From Paraconiothyrium sp. Pb-2020 (lineage: Eukaryota; Ascomycota; Dothideomycetes; Pleosporales; Didymosphaeriaceae), in NCBI GenBank assembly GCA_022419385.1, contig JAJUBI010000001.1, positions 4,464,001 to 4,528,000 on the forward strand: a stretch of 64,000 nucleotides of DNA, written 5' to 3'. Shown in pieces: positions 24,926 to 35,885 of this stretch (its first letter is position 1; the number at the start of each line of letters is the position of its first letter). A model generated the notes under the pieces. That model worked only from the letters and a program-made list of their open reading frames with translations. It had not been told where the DNA came from and searched no databases. The position numbers and the translations under genes were made by a program.

Positions 24926-25876
24926 ATGGCATCTAATCCTCCCGGACGCTGTTGTGCCGTTAGCGTAAAGCATGAGGGCCAGGCTCAGGGCGAGGTGAAA
25001 AAGATTGGCGACGGTAGGAAGCTCATTGCGTTGCGAGAGAGCTAAATAAGCTGATGCGAGCAGTGCGGACGTACTTCGCCTACCCTGAAGACAAGAGCAC
25101 GCAAAACGCCATTGTGATCTTCACCGATATCCTCGGCATGGATTACAATAATGTCCAGCTGTACATGTTATCCCATACAACAATACCCCTTCATCATGAC
25201 TGACACCCGTAGTGTTGCCGATCAGTTCGCGGCCAACGGCTACTTCACCGTGGTTCCCGATCTCTTCAATGGCAACGTAGTTCCCGCAAACCCCCCAGCT
25301 GATTTCGATCTGATGAAGTGGGTTCAAAACGAAATGCCGCACGTGCCCAAGGTGGATCCCATTGCCGAAGCCACCATCAAGCACCTGCGCGGCGAGTTGG
25401 GCGTAAAGAGGCTGGGTGGTGTTGGCTATTGCTTTGGTGGAAAATATGTGTGCCGATGGTTGAAGGAGGGAAAGCTAGATGTGGGGTATACAGCACACCC
25501 CAGTTTCGTGGACAAGGAAGAGCTAGAGGGTATCAAGGGACCGCTGAGCATTGCCGCAGCCGGTAAGGTGTTTCTTGTCATCAGTGCCTCGGTCTTCTCA
25601 TGACTTTGGGAAAGACAGCAGAGACTAAGAATAGTACATTGTAGATCATAGCTAACCGCCAAAACAGAGACTGACAACATCTTCACCGTCGAACTGCGTC
25701 GCGAGTCTGAGGATATCCTCCGGAAGCTAAAGGTACCATACCAAATTAACCTCTTCTCCGACGTCGAGCACGGCTTTGCGGTACGTGCGGACTTATCAAT
25801 CAAGCCAGCGAAGTTCGCGAAGGAGCAGGCATTCGTGCAAGCCGTGTCTTGGTTCGACGAGTATCTTAAGCATTAG
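24926..25876 (+). CDS. dienelactone hydrolase family protein
   Basis: Four exons: 24926-25013, 25064-25160, 25213-25562 and 25668-25876, joined in frame to 247 residues, with standard intron ends and CTGAC/CTAAC branch sites. The alpha/beta-hydrolase triad of the family is visible: nucleophile Cys135 in GVGYCFGGKY, Asp181 in AAETDN and His213 in DVEHGFAV, with spacing close to classical dienelactone hydrolase. The N-terminal block PPGRCC followed by YFAYPED and VADQFAANGYF also fits fungal members. Such enzymes hydrolyse cyclic esters in aromatic degradation or act on unknown esters. No signal peptide, so probably cytosolic. The substrate cannot be predicted. Confidence 0.92.
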
Positions 25877-25977
25877 AATAGCTGGCGTGCTGCGTTCTTG
25901 AGTGAGACGGGTAGGTCCTGTGCTCGGTAGACGCCTCTCATGACATACGAACCGCTTTCCAATTGTCGTCCAGGTGC

Positions 25978-26400
25978 TCACACTGTCATGCGTCGTTCGT
26001 GTCCCGTGTCATTCCCATTCGTTACCCCGTCCTTCCATCTTTTCTTGAAAAGACCGTCTTCGACAATCTTCTCATCCATATCTTTATACGCAGGACCTGG
26101 CTGTTGTCCACTCGGCTCTGCCAACTTCTCTTCCCTGTTTGCCCATGGCCGTTCCTCCCTCGGCTTCGTCCCTCCTCTTCGTCTCGCAATCGTATCTCTC
26201 AGCCCCTTCACCATCCACACAGCACCGCAAAGCCACAGGTAGATAAAGTAAAACAACGCCCAAATCAGGTAAGAGACAACAACGAACTCGACAAGTGTCT
26301 CAAGGGCGAACCAAGCATTCGGACGGGTAGTTATGAGCTTTCTAGGATGATGCAAGGAGAAGGGGGTGTTGCTCGCAGAAGGGGGCGTGGGCGGCGGCAT
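25978..26400 (-). CDS. small membrane protein, hypothetical
   Basis: Single frame of 140 residues starting at 26400. One long hydrophobic segment (about residues 32-63, LVEFVVVSYLIWALFYFIYL and on through a WLCGAVWMV) predicts one or two membrane passes; the N-terminus is Pro/Ser-rich, and the C-terminal half is basic and acidic (RRRGGTKPREERPWANREEK). It lies tail-to-tail with the dienelactone hydrolase, about 100 bp apart. No family is recognised. The composition of a charged tail after a clean hydrophobic block argues for a real gene. Confidence 0.6.
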   Translation of the reverse strand: MPPPTPPSASNTPFSLHHPRKLITTRPNAWFALETLVEFVVVSYLIWALFYFIYLWLCGAVWMVKGLRDTIARRRGGTKPREERPWANREEKLAEPSGQQPGPAYKDMDEKIVEDGLFKKRWKDGVTNGNDTGHERRMTV

Positions 26401-26554
26401 GATGTAGACAGCGGCTACGCGTGGAACGTGATATCGATGTGCAGCCGTGTCATCGGGTGGGCTGAGTTGGTTTGCTCAATGAATGGTGGCAGCGTGGGCT
26501 AGCTGCCAGGCTGGGGCGTCATGCGGACCGCATGTAGGCATGAACCAAAAGACA

Positions 26555-26911
26555 TCAGAGACAGTTGGGACCGAAAGTCGTGCTTGCTTCCTGGGCCTTT
26601 GAACAACCTACCGTCCACTCGTCATGACGCTCCTTCCTACCACGTGTTGATGTATTTCGCTTGAACTTCATGTCGCATTCAGGTCTTCTTACAGAGAAGT
26701 TGAAGCACCCCTGGGCCCTGTGAAGGTCACATGTCCCAGTAGGCCGGGGCCTTCCGATGTTTCCAGTTTGCAAGTTGCATCGATTAGCCAAATCATGCTC
26801 GTTTCTTTTTTCGTCACATTTCGCTTTAACTACGAGAACGAACAGAACAGCTGCGCCTGAAAGGGCTGCAAGGAGGTAAGAACGATGCGAGGACGAGACG
26901 CGCAGCGCCAC
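26555..26911 (-). CDS. candidate small secreted Cys-containing protein
   Basis: ATG-started frame of 118 residues. The N-terminus has a polar-basic start (MALRVSSSHRS), then a 19-residue hydrophobic core (YLLAALSGAAVLFVLVVKA) ending in a plausible V-K-A signal-peptidase site. The putative mature chain of about 88 residues has seven cysteines (KCDE, RCNL, TCDL, GCFN, ECDM, GCSK, NCL) and is basic. Small size, signal peptide and cysteines are the usual effector-like profile, but there is no homology support and the frame could be chance sequence in the MSH2 upstream region. Its start is only about 200 bp from the divergent MSH2 start. Confidence 0.3.
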   Translation of the reverse strand: MALRVSSSHRSYLLAALSGAAVLFVLVVKAKCDEKRNEHDLANRCNLQTGNIGRPRPTGTCDLHRAQGCFNFSVRRPECDMKFKRNTSTRGRKERHDEWTVGCSKAQEASTTFGPNCL

Positions 26912-27114
26912 ATGGAGTTAGCGAATAATGTAAGCACCGGCCACCAGCATTCGGTCCCCTTATCGATGGCGCTAGGCCTGAACATCGAAAGCGCGTCGCG
27001 TCTCGCGTTCATCATGGCAAGTGCGTCCCAGCCAATTTGTGCTCACCGTACGTCGCCTCCTCGCTAATCTTCCTTTCTTCAAGAGCTCCGCTGTAGTTGT
27101 GATTCTGTTCCATC

Positions 27115-29920
27115 ATGGCGTCCCGACCAGAGCTGAAAGAAGAAGATGAAACCAGCTTTTGTAAATTCTTCCGCAATCTGCCGCAACAATATGACACAAT
27201 ACGCATATTCGATCGGGGAGATTACTACAGCTCCCACGGCGAAGATGCAAGGTTTATTGCCAACCATGCAAGTGTAGGCTCTCCACTTATGAACATCGCG
27301 CTGACATCACCAGGTCTACCGCACGACTGCCGTTATCCGTAAGCTGGGCCGCGACCCGGGCCTCGAATCTGTGACGATGACAGTCACTGTCTTCCGAAAC
27401 TTCCTCCGGGACTCGCTCTTTAGATTGGGCAAAAGATTGAGATTGGCAGTCATCCGGGAGATGGCGTGGAAAGTAGCGAAACAGGCTTCGCCCGGCAATT
27501 TACAGGATATTGAGGAAGAGCTTGGTGGACAAGTCGAGAATGCGCCCATAATGCTGGCTGTCAAGATTTCGGCGAAGGCAGGTGAAGCACGTAATGTGGG
27601 TGTCTGCTTCGCCGACGCCAGCGTGCGAGAACTCGGCGTGACCGAATTTCTGGATAACGATCTCTATTCGAATTTCGAATCTCTCCTCATCCAGCTCGGT
27701 GTGAAGGAATGCCTCGTTCAGGCCGATCCATCCAAGAAAGATGTAGAGCTCAACAAACTCCGGATGATTGCCGACAATTGTGGCTGCGCAATAGCAGAAC
27801 GAGGCGTGGCTGACTTTGCTACCAAAGATATCGACCAGGATCTTCCGCGGTTACTCAAAGATGAACGTGCGGCAGGTACCCTCCCTCAAACTGATCTGAA
27901 GTTAGCCATGGGCGCCGCGGCGGCTTTAATCAAATACCTAGGCGTATTGGCCGATTCCTCGAATTTCGGGCAATATCAGCTATACCAGCATGATCTGTCG
28001 CAGTACATGAAGCTCGACTCGGCAGCACTGAAAGCGCTGAACCTCATGCCTGGCCCTCGAGATGGTGCGAAAACCATGAGTCTCTATGGGCTGCTGAATC
28101 ACTGCAAAACGCCGACTGGCAGCCGGTTGCTGGCACAATGGCTTAAACAACCTCTGATGAATGTAGCCGACATTGAGCGACGACAACAGCTCGTCGAAGC
28201 GTTTGTCAACGACACTGAGCTGAGGCAAACTATGCAAGAAGAACACCTTCGCGCTATACCCGACCTCTACCGCCTCGCGAAGAAGTTTCAACGGAAGATT
28301 GCGAACTTGGAAGATGTTGTGCGGACATATCAAGTTGTCATACGATTGCCAGGCTTCGTCCAAGCCTTTGAGTCCGTAATGGACGAGCAGTATCGGGATC
28401 CTTTGGACGCAGAATACACGAACAAATTACGGGAGTACGATGCATCGTTTGCCAAGCTACAAGAAATGGTGGAGACGACGGTCGACTTAGAGGCGCTCGA
28501 CAATCACGAGTTCATCATCAAGTCCGAATTTGACGAAGGCCTTGGCACCATTCGTAAGCGTCTTGACAAGCTCAAACGAGAAATGAACGAAGAGCATATG
28601 AACGTGGGCCGTGATCTAAACCAGGACACCGAGAAGAAGCTGTTCCTAGAGAACCATCGCGTGCACGGGTGGTGCTTCAGGCTGACTCGGAACGAAGCCG
28701 GGTGCATACGAAACAAGAAGCAGTACCAAGAATGCTCAACACAGAAAAACGGCGTTTACTTCACCACATCATCATTGCAAGCTAAACGAAGAGAGTTCGA
28801 TCAGTTATCAGAATCGTATAATCGGACACAGAGCGGCTTGGTGAACGAGGTTGTGACGGTAGCGTCTTCGTACATTCCAGTGGTTGAGAAGTTGGCGGCA
28901 GTTCTCGCGCATCTAGACGTTGTTGTGGCGTTTGCACACGTTTCAGTCCACGCTCCCACGTCTTATACACGGCCTACGATGCATCCACGGGGCACCGGCA
29001 ACACCACTTTGAGAGACGCTCGCCATCCGTGCCTGGAGATGCAGGATGACGTATCTTTTATTACGAATGATGTAAGCCTTGTGCGCGGTTCGAGCGAATT
29101 CTGCATCATAACAGGTCCGAACATGGGTGGTAAATCGACGTACATCCGACAGATTGGTGTCATCGCGCTCATGGCTCAAATTGGCTGCTTTGTTCCAGCG
29201 TCTGAAGCAGAGCTGACCATTTTCGACTGCATCCTCGCTCGTGTCGGTGCAAGCGATAGCCAAATCAAGGGCGTCTCGACGTTTATGGCGGAGATGTTAG
29301 AGACAGCCAACATCTTGAAGTCCGCTACGAAAGAATCCCTCATCATAATCGACGAGCTCGGCCGTGGAACGAGCACGTACGACGGGTTTGGTCTTGCGTG
29401 GGCCATCTCTGAGTATATCGTAAAGGAGATTGGCGCCTTCGCCCTTTTCGCCACGCACTTCCACGAGCTCACTGCGCTGGTCAAGACGTATCCGCAAGTG
29501 CAGAATCTGCACGTCGTAGCTCACATCTCCGAGGGCACGGAGGAATCCGGCAGCGGTGTGCAAAAGAAGCGAGAGGTGACGCTTCTCTACAAAGTAGAGG
29601 AAGGTGTCTGCGATCAGTCTTTCGGCATTCACGTCGCTGAACTTGTTCGCTTTCCACAAAAGGTCATCAACATGGCGAAGCGGAAGGCAGACGAGCTGGA
29701 AGACTTCTCGGGTAAGCACGAGGAGGGCTTCGTGCAGGCTAGTAAGGAGGAGGTCGAAGAGGGTAGCAGACTACTGAAGAAGGTGCTGTTGACTTGGAAA
29801 GAAGAGGTGGAAAGCAAGGGCCTGACGAAGACGCAGCAAGTTGAAAGGATGAGGGAGCTGGTACTAGGAGAGGATGCGTTGATGAACAATGCGTTCTTCA
29901 AGAGCATGCAGGCGTTGTGA
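27115..29920 (+). CDS. msh2: DNA mismatch repair ATPase MSH2
   Basis: Two exons, 27115-27267 and 27314-29920, giving 919 residues. The intron has a GC donor (GCAAGT) and a CACCAG acceptor; only this choice keeps FIANH|VYRTTAVIRKLGRD in frame. MSH2 pairs with MSH6 or MSH3 to recognise mismatches in nuclear DNA. Visible are the N-terminal MutS I region (DTIRIFDRGDYYSSHGEDA), connector and lever parts, and the C-terminal ATPase: Walker A GPNMGGKST (residues about 652-660), the SQIKGVSTFMAEMLETANIL motif, Walker B LIIIDELGRGTSTYDG and the ATHFHELT motif. All catalytic motifs are intact and length is close to other fungal MSH2 proteins. Confidence 0.97.
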
Positions 29921-30321
29921 GTCACAGCACAATGCGGACTCGGAATGTTTATGGCGCCAACAGGATGCTCGAAAACGGCCGTCATGTGTACTGTCATTTT
30001 AAGATACCACTTTACGAATGTATTATTTCCGCGGTTGACTTTCCGCCTCTTCGCGCACATGATCATGTAATAGATGGTCGAGTAGAAGCTATAATCGCAA
30101 GGGGTTATGAAATCTCGGGGACGTTTCAATTCCACGGACACGACCGTACGTAAAAGTGTACAGAGTTCATGCGAGATGCCGCGTGCGCCACGATTGGACC
30201 CCGCTATCGCCGCGCCTTGAGACAACATCCCACTTCAAGCTGTGCCGCCCCGTTACGCACATGCGGCGGCTCTCCCAACTCACCGATACCCATACTGTGA
30301 AGCGCATTTGGCAAAGAAGGC
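29921..30321. other. intergenic between MSH2 and IST1
   Basis: 400 bp with the MSH2 3' UTR and the IST1 promoter. No further gene is seen. Confidence 0.5.
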
Positions 30322-31342
30322 ATGGCTCCAGCACAATCTCTCGTCGTATGTTCCGTCGATTACCTAATCTTTGCTGGAGCTGACGGCCGCAGAACAAGCT
30401 CAAGGTGCAGCTCAAGCTGTCCATATCGCGCCTGCGCATGGTTCAGCAAAAGGACTCGGCGAAAGCCAAGCAGCAACGGCGGGAAATGGCGCAGCTTCTT
30501 GAGGTACGTTGATCCTCATTGCGCTTCTTTCCTTTCCAGAGCTGACCATGGTGCTGTAGGCTGGCAAGCTCCAGTCGGCGCGTATACGCGTCGAGAACAT
30601 CATCCGCTCCGATATCACCACCGAGCTTCACGAGATGCTCGAACTTTACTGCGAGCTTCTCCTTGCGCGCTCGCAGCTTCTCGATCCTCCTTCGTCCCCT
30701 TCGTCACCCGCGAACACCATACCGCTGGACCCCGCGCTCGAGGAGGCTGTACGGTCTATCATTTACGCCGCGCCACGTACAGAAATCAAGGAGTTGCATG
30801 CTGTCAGGGCACTACTGGTGGAAAAGTTCGGGAAAGATATTGCTCTCGCGAGTATGGAAGGAGAGGGCGTGGCGGAACGTGTGGAGAAGAAGCTACGGGT
30901 GGAGACGCCCAAAACAGAGCTCGTCGACGCATACCTTAGCGAGATCGCTCGCTTCTACGGCGTGCCTTTTGGGGAACCGGAGCCTGCGCAGGAGGAGGAC
31001 GACGACGACGAACCGACCGGCGGTGTCGCCGAGGAGAACCCCAAAGAGCTCGAGCCGTGTTAGCAGCCGATCTGAAAGCGAGCAGAAGAGGACGAGGAAG
31101 AGGAGCTAGTCAAGGCCACCCCGCCCACGAAGTTTGGTCCGCAAAGTCCGCTGCGGGTCGTGCCGCCAAGCCCAAGTACGGACAATGTGGCGCCAAAGTT
31201 GAAGTTACCGGGAGCGGCGGCAGCAAAGCTAAATGCGTCGAAGGTGGAGGGAAAGAAACCGGCAGCAAAGAAGGAGGACAGCCTGGGGAAGATCCCAGAT
31301 GTAGACGAGCTAGCGAAGAGATTTGCGGCGTTGAAGCGGTGA
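30322..31342 (+). CDS. ist1: IST1-type ESCRT-III regulator
   Basis: Exons 30322-30345, 30393-30503, 30560-31022 and 31083-31342 give 285 residues. The first two introns have clear GT...AG ends. The N-terminal IST1 domain shows NKLKVQLKLSISRLRMVQQK, DSAKAKQQRREMAQLLE and RIRVENIIRSDITTELHEML, the helical ESCRT-III-like core. The tail has an acidic stretch, the block FGPQSPLRVVPPSPSTDNV and, at the very end, IPDVDELAKRFAALKR, a MIM1-type motif that binds Vps4 MIT domains. Two in-frame stops (31061-31063 and 31073-31075) separate core and tail; both fall in the same frame, and a 60-nt intron at 31023-31082 removes them. That third intron is inferred. Function: endosomal sorting, regulation of Vps4. 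Confidence 0.88.
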
Positions 31343-34300
31343 TCTGATAAGGTTGCATTTCGGCTGCAGGGCGTGGACGAGCGTTCTGATGACGCAAATC
31401 TTGCCAGAATAGCTTTGGCAAAAGTAGGAAAGGCTGGCTTTGTACACGACGCCCTTTCCTCTCGAAATCTCACTTCGCATCGATCAACTGCAGCATTCGC
31501 ATAATTCCGTCCGCCCTCGTGTATCACCGCCCAATCACGCCAGTGCATACCACGCAGTTCGCCAAGCACTTCATCATACGAGGGTGCCACGTACAGTCTC
31601 TTTAGGCCGGGGTATTGTGCTCAAACATCTCCAGTGGAGGTTTTGGCAATGCACTGCTCGGTGTTGTGGGCATCCACGGCTACCCAACTCTCCATGATAG
31701 CATTCTGTTTGTAGACCACTGACGTCAACTGGCTAGCGGACGTGGGGTACCAAAGCATAACTGCCACGCAAGATCTACATATCGAGCCGTACGAGACTCG
31801 ATCCGAACTCAACAGCCAAGGGTAAGTGACATCCGAGATGCAAGTGGATCTTCACTTGATTGAACACTACTTAACAATGGCAGCGGCACTCCAGTCATAG
31901 CTGTTGATGTTGCTACTATAATAACACATACTTCTTTGACTAGCAGAATAGACAAACAAACTTTCGACACGAAGTTTTGAGGGCTTGTGTATCTTCAGGA
32001 TCTGAAGCATTTTTGCTGCATGAATAATCACTAGAATAGGCCGGTCATTGCTCTCCACCCTGGCGCTCAGTCATACCGGTCTGTCCCTCTTTAGATATTC
32101 GATATAAAGCAACGGCTTAAGATTCCGTAACATGTTTTGTACTTAGTCACCTGAAGGCCTCCCCTATCGCAAACCTGCTAGGGCGTTCACACGCAGATAC
32201 TAACCATCGTCATCTTCTGTTAAATGCTTTCCTAGATATGCTTTCAGTCACAGTGTGCTGTGGCATACCTGATCTTTGTTATTCTCAATCAACGCCCTGG
32301 TGTTATATCGATACTCGTTCAATGATACATGTATTACCACCATGTAATAATTGAATCTAGATCAGTAGAAGCCTTTAACTTATACACGCATTACCATACA
32401 GCATCAAGTCCACGGGGAGTCCGAGTAACTGCCAAAGAGAACACATCGGTGCTCGACAAAGCTTCGCACACCGCCTTTCAGATATAGCACCTTTTTTCAT
32501 TCGTGTATAATCCTAGTGATGGTAATTATTGTTTCTATAACTAGCTTATTCACCCTATAACACTAGTCTCGGGGCCTTATGGTATTTTCTCTTTCGACCA
32601 TTTAGGTACAACGTCTTCATAGTTAAACAAAAATTGTCTCTCGCTCACTACTAAAAGAAACCATGGCGTCGAATTAGTCTAGAAATCGGATTAGAATACT
32701 GCTTCCGAAACATAGCCTAAGAAATTACGAATATGTAGGTTATAAATGTGGTTAGTATGTGCGATTTTCGAAGTTACCCCGCTATATACCTTCCTCGTAC
32801 AGTCGTACCTTTTCCATCCAGCTTATACAGTACGCATAACTAGCGATTAACCTAATTACATTACTACGCTAGGTTCAATAGCTCTGTACCCCATTACAAC
32901 GCCCAGTAGTCCTAGAGATATAGATTCATCATAATTCAGTTAATACATGGCCTTTGATAGCATACGTATTAGCTATAATCATATGCAGGAAGTCACCTAA
33001 AGCTATAAAAAGGGGCGCGAACTTACGTAACAGTCTAACAGACATATGCCGTGAACCTCGTAACGATAAATTATACTTACACGCTTCTAGACCTACACCC
33101 TTTTCATTAAATCAATACCTTTCTTACAGGATTCCACCCAAACTACGTACTAGAGAAGACTACTTACTATGTAAATACCATTAAATAGAATTGTTTAGGC
33201 CTAGTAGACTATTAGAATAGGGGACCAAGCTATTACATATAGTGTACTGAAGTAAAGAAGCTAATGTCTAGCGTCATATAGTATATAGATTAGCTACAAT
33301 TCTATAATGAAGAGTTATGTTTGATGGACAGGTGGCTGGCAAACTTTTATATAGTACACAATATCTCACCGACATTCAAACCCATGAAGGGCAAGCAAGA
33401 GAAGCTTTGGGAGGCTGGCGCTTATAGCTAGCAACGTGCAAAAAGTGGACGATCGCACACGTACGTGCAAAGGTATCTTACGCGCTGATACAAGTCCCTA
33501 GGTCTTCTAATTAATCCTCCATCTTTGGGTTGGCATACATGAATGCATGCGCTGGAAGCGAACTGGCAAACAAGATATTTAGTAAGTAATTGTGTACAAG
33601 GATCTTGGGAATTAGAATAGTAACGACACTGTAGCCCGCACCTAGGTCCAATACCAAGCCTTCCCATCCTACCCCGCATATAGATGTGGTATACATGATA
33701 GCTTATACGCACTGGTTTCATTTAGGGTGCCTTCTCCCGGGCAGCCCATTGCACTTATTCTACTCTGTGGTCAAGTACGTCTTCCCAGTGCAGCCAGGCT
33801 CGCGATCTTACTAAAACTCATTCATTTGAGCTCTCTCGAGAATACGGCGCGCGCCGTAGTCCTGCAAACTCATCGTTAGGGAGTGGAGCACCGACCCAAT
33901 ATCGTACTCGTGGTAGCGGCCGTTTTCTTAGTTTTACGAAGTGGCCGCTGCAGTTGTTCACCACAAAGACAGAGGTGAAAGTGGCGATAAGAAGGAAGGT
34001 GGAAAGGCTCTACACCTTAATTATGGTTAGAGGTCGACTGAAACTCTGAACGGGTTGAATGGGTTAATTGGGTGTTCTTCTCAAACAGCAGCGAAAGATG
34101 TCTTCATAGCTTCTCACAACTCGTCAATATCTCTGCCCCTTCTACTCATCGTCACTGCACGGCCGAGGGTCAGGGACCTGAAATAAGATAAATTATCTTG
34201 TATACATTTATTATGAGAAATTAACATTCAATTTGGCCACTTATCTTTAGCCATGGAAAAAATAAATATAACAGTACGTCGGTCTACAGACTTACCCTCG

Positions 34301-35885
34301 TGAACCCTAGATAGACCAAGGCAGTGAGAATTCTTCGTAGGGTGCAAGCTCATATTGAATCGATGAGGGTCGTTCTCGGGCGTTGGTACTAGTCGAAGAC
34401 TACGTAGCCATGTAATGTCGTAAATAGTCGTCCTTAGATTAGTGAGGTCGTACTGAGAATTGTGTATAACGTTCTCCACTAGGTTGAGCGGCGCGCCTCC
34501 ATGCTTTGAGGAATCCATATACCTAACCATAGGTTCAGACAAAAAGGATGGAGGTTGGTGTATCATTACTACCGGAAGCTGCAGGGTGTTCACCTAGTCC
34601 TACCCATCTAAGCAGCCACCGTCGTGTGCATAGTACTACTACCGGAAGCCAAGCACAATATCTCAAAGGCAATCAAACTTGCAGAGAATAGCTACCATCG
34701 GCCGCGATGGGCTTATGAGTTGGTGCTAAGTTAGCAGACTGGTGGGGGGAGCGGGTGGTGCAACTCGTCCCAGACGGCACGTCCCAGCAACTGTGGAGAC
34801 CCGCGATGAAGGCACGATACGCTTAGAATTAACCAATCACAGGCATCCTGGAGACTTTACGGCATTATATGTATTGTCAAATTAGACCATGCCACAATTG
34901 CAAAGCGGGCTTTGGGGTCGATCGGTTCAGCTGTGAGGAAATTCTTCAGGTACCATGAACAGCAAGCCCACAGAATCTGCTATGCAGGTAAAGTCTACAC
35001 TCATTACACTTTTCATCGTTGATAAAGCTATCTTGGATCACTGCTGCGTTTCGCGCAGCGTTCGAGCAGTAGCAGTCTTTTCGACTAGACACGGCAGCGT
35101 ATTTGCAAGCGGCCACAGTAACTCGCTTCTGCTGATGACAATTTCCCTCTCCAGTGCTGTTCACCCCGCTTCCAATACAGCACAACTACGTTCCTCGTTG
35201 TGCTTCCTTAATCTCGCCGTTGATCACAATAGAACGCCCATGCTTATGCGATCCATTGTGCTATGCCATGCCCTTTTGCTAAAGAGCCCCCAGATATATC
35301 CTTCGGAGAGTATGCATGTACCTCAAAACTGTCCGTCCTCTTTCGCGATGCCAGCCGTTTCATGTCTAGCAGGTGTGACGTTACGAAGAAGACAAGCAGG
35401 CAAGCAAAGAAAAAAAAACCCAAGCGAGCGCGACCGGCCGAGAGGCCCCACTCCAACGTAAGAGCATTGGCAGGTACAGGACCTCAACGAAAGACCGCGA
35501 GATCATGTGCCTCAGCAAACGGGAAGAGAGGACGAGAGCCAGGACATCAGGCATTAGTAGCTGACTACTATAACAAACACCGTTCGCTGAAACGTTACAG
35601 AAGTTTCCAAAAATAAACAAGTCCCGTCTTCGTAAAAGTCCATCTGTACCATGTTACATGCCTAACAAAAAAAGGCGCAGAATGCAAAGTGGGAAAAAAA
35701 TTCGTAAGCGGCGGTCGAGCCGGGGAATGCGGTCCGTCAGGCTTGCGGAGCGAGACGGCGTACCGTACAAGTCTATGGGTTTGGTCGTGAATCCGTGTCC
35801 GTATGTATGGGTATCTGATTTTCTTTTCGATTTCAATATTGGGCGTCGATTCTTGCTAATTGAGGCCAAAGATAAGTAGCCGCGC
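31343..35885. other. gene-poor, moderately AT-rich interval
   Basis: About 4.5 kb with no gene I can support. Between about 31.8 and 33.4 kb the sequence is AT-rich with many TA steps, which hints at old, mildly RIP-affected repeats. Frames at 32954-33184, 33428-33721, 34228-34593 and 34955-35461 have no family resemblance. The right end holds the 3' UTR of the Vac7-like gene. Confidence 0.4.

Noticed and set aside
27012..27267. Minus-strand frames opposite MSH2 exon 1
   Set aside because: Shadows of the conserved MutS N-terminal coding sequence.
31060..31590. Minus-strand frame of 176 codons over the IST1 tail
   Set aside because: Antisense of a recognisable IST1 C-terminus; its unique first third shows no family.
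34228..34593. Minus-strand frame of 121 codons
   Set aside because: Some protein-like text but no family, no context and moderately AT-rich decayed surroundings; it may be a repeat relic.
34955..35461. Plus-strand frame of 168 codons
   Set aside because: Composition is nondescript, the C-terminus is a poly-Lys/Arg artefact of an A-rich run, and there is no domain.
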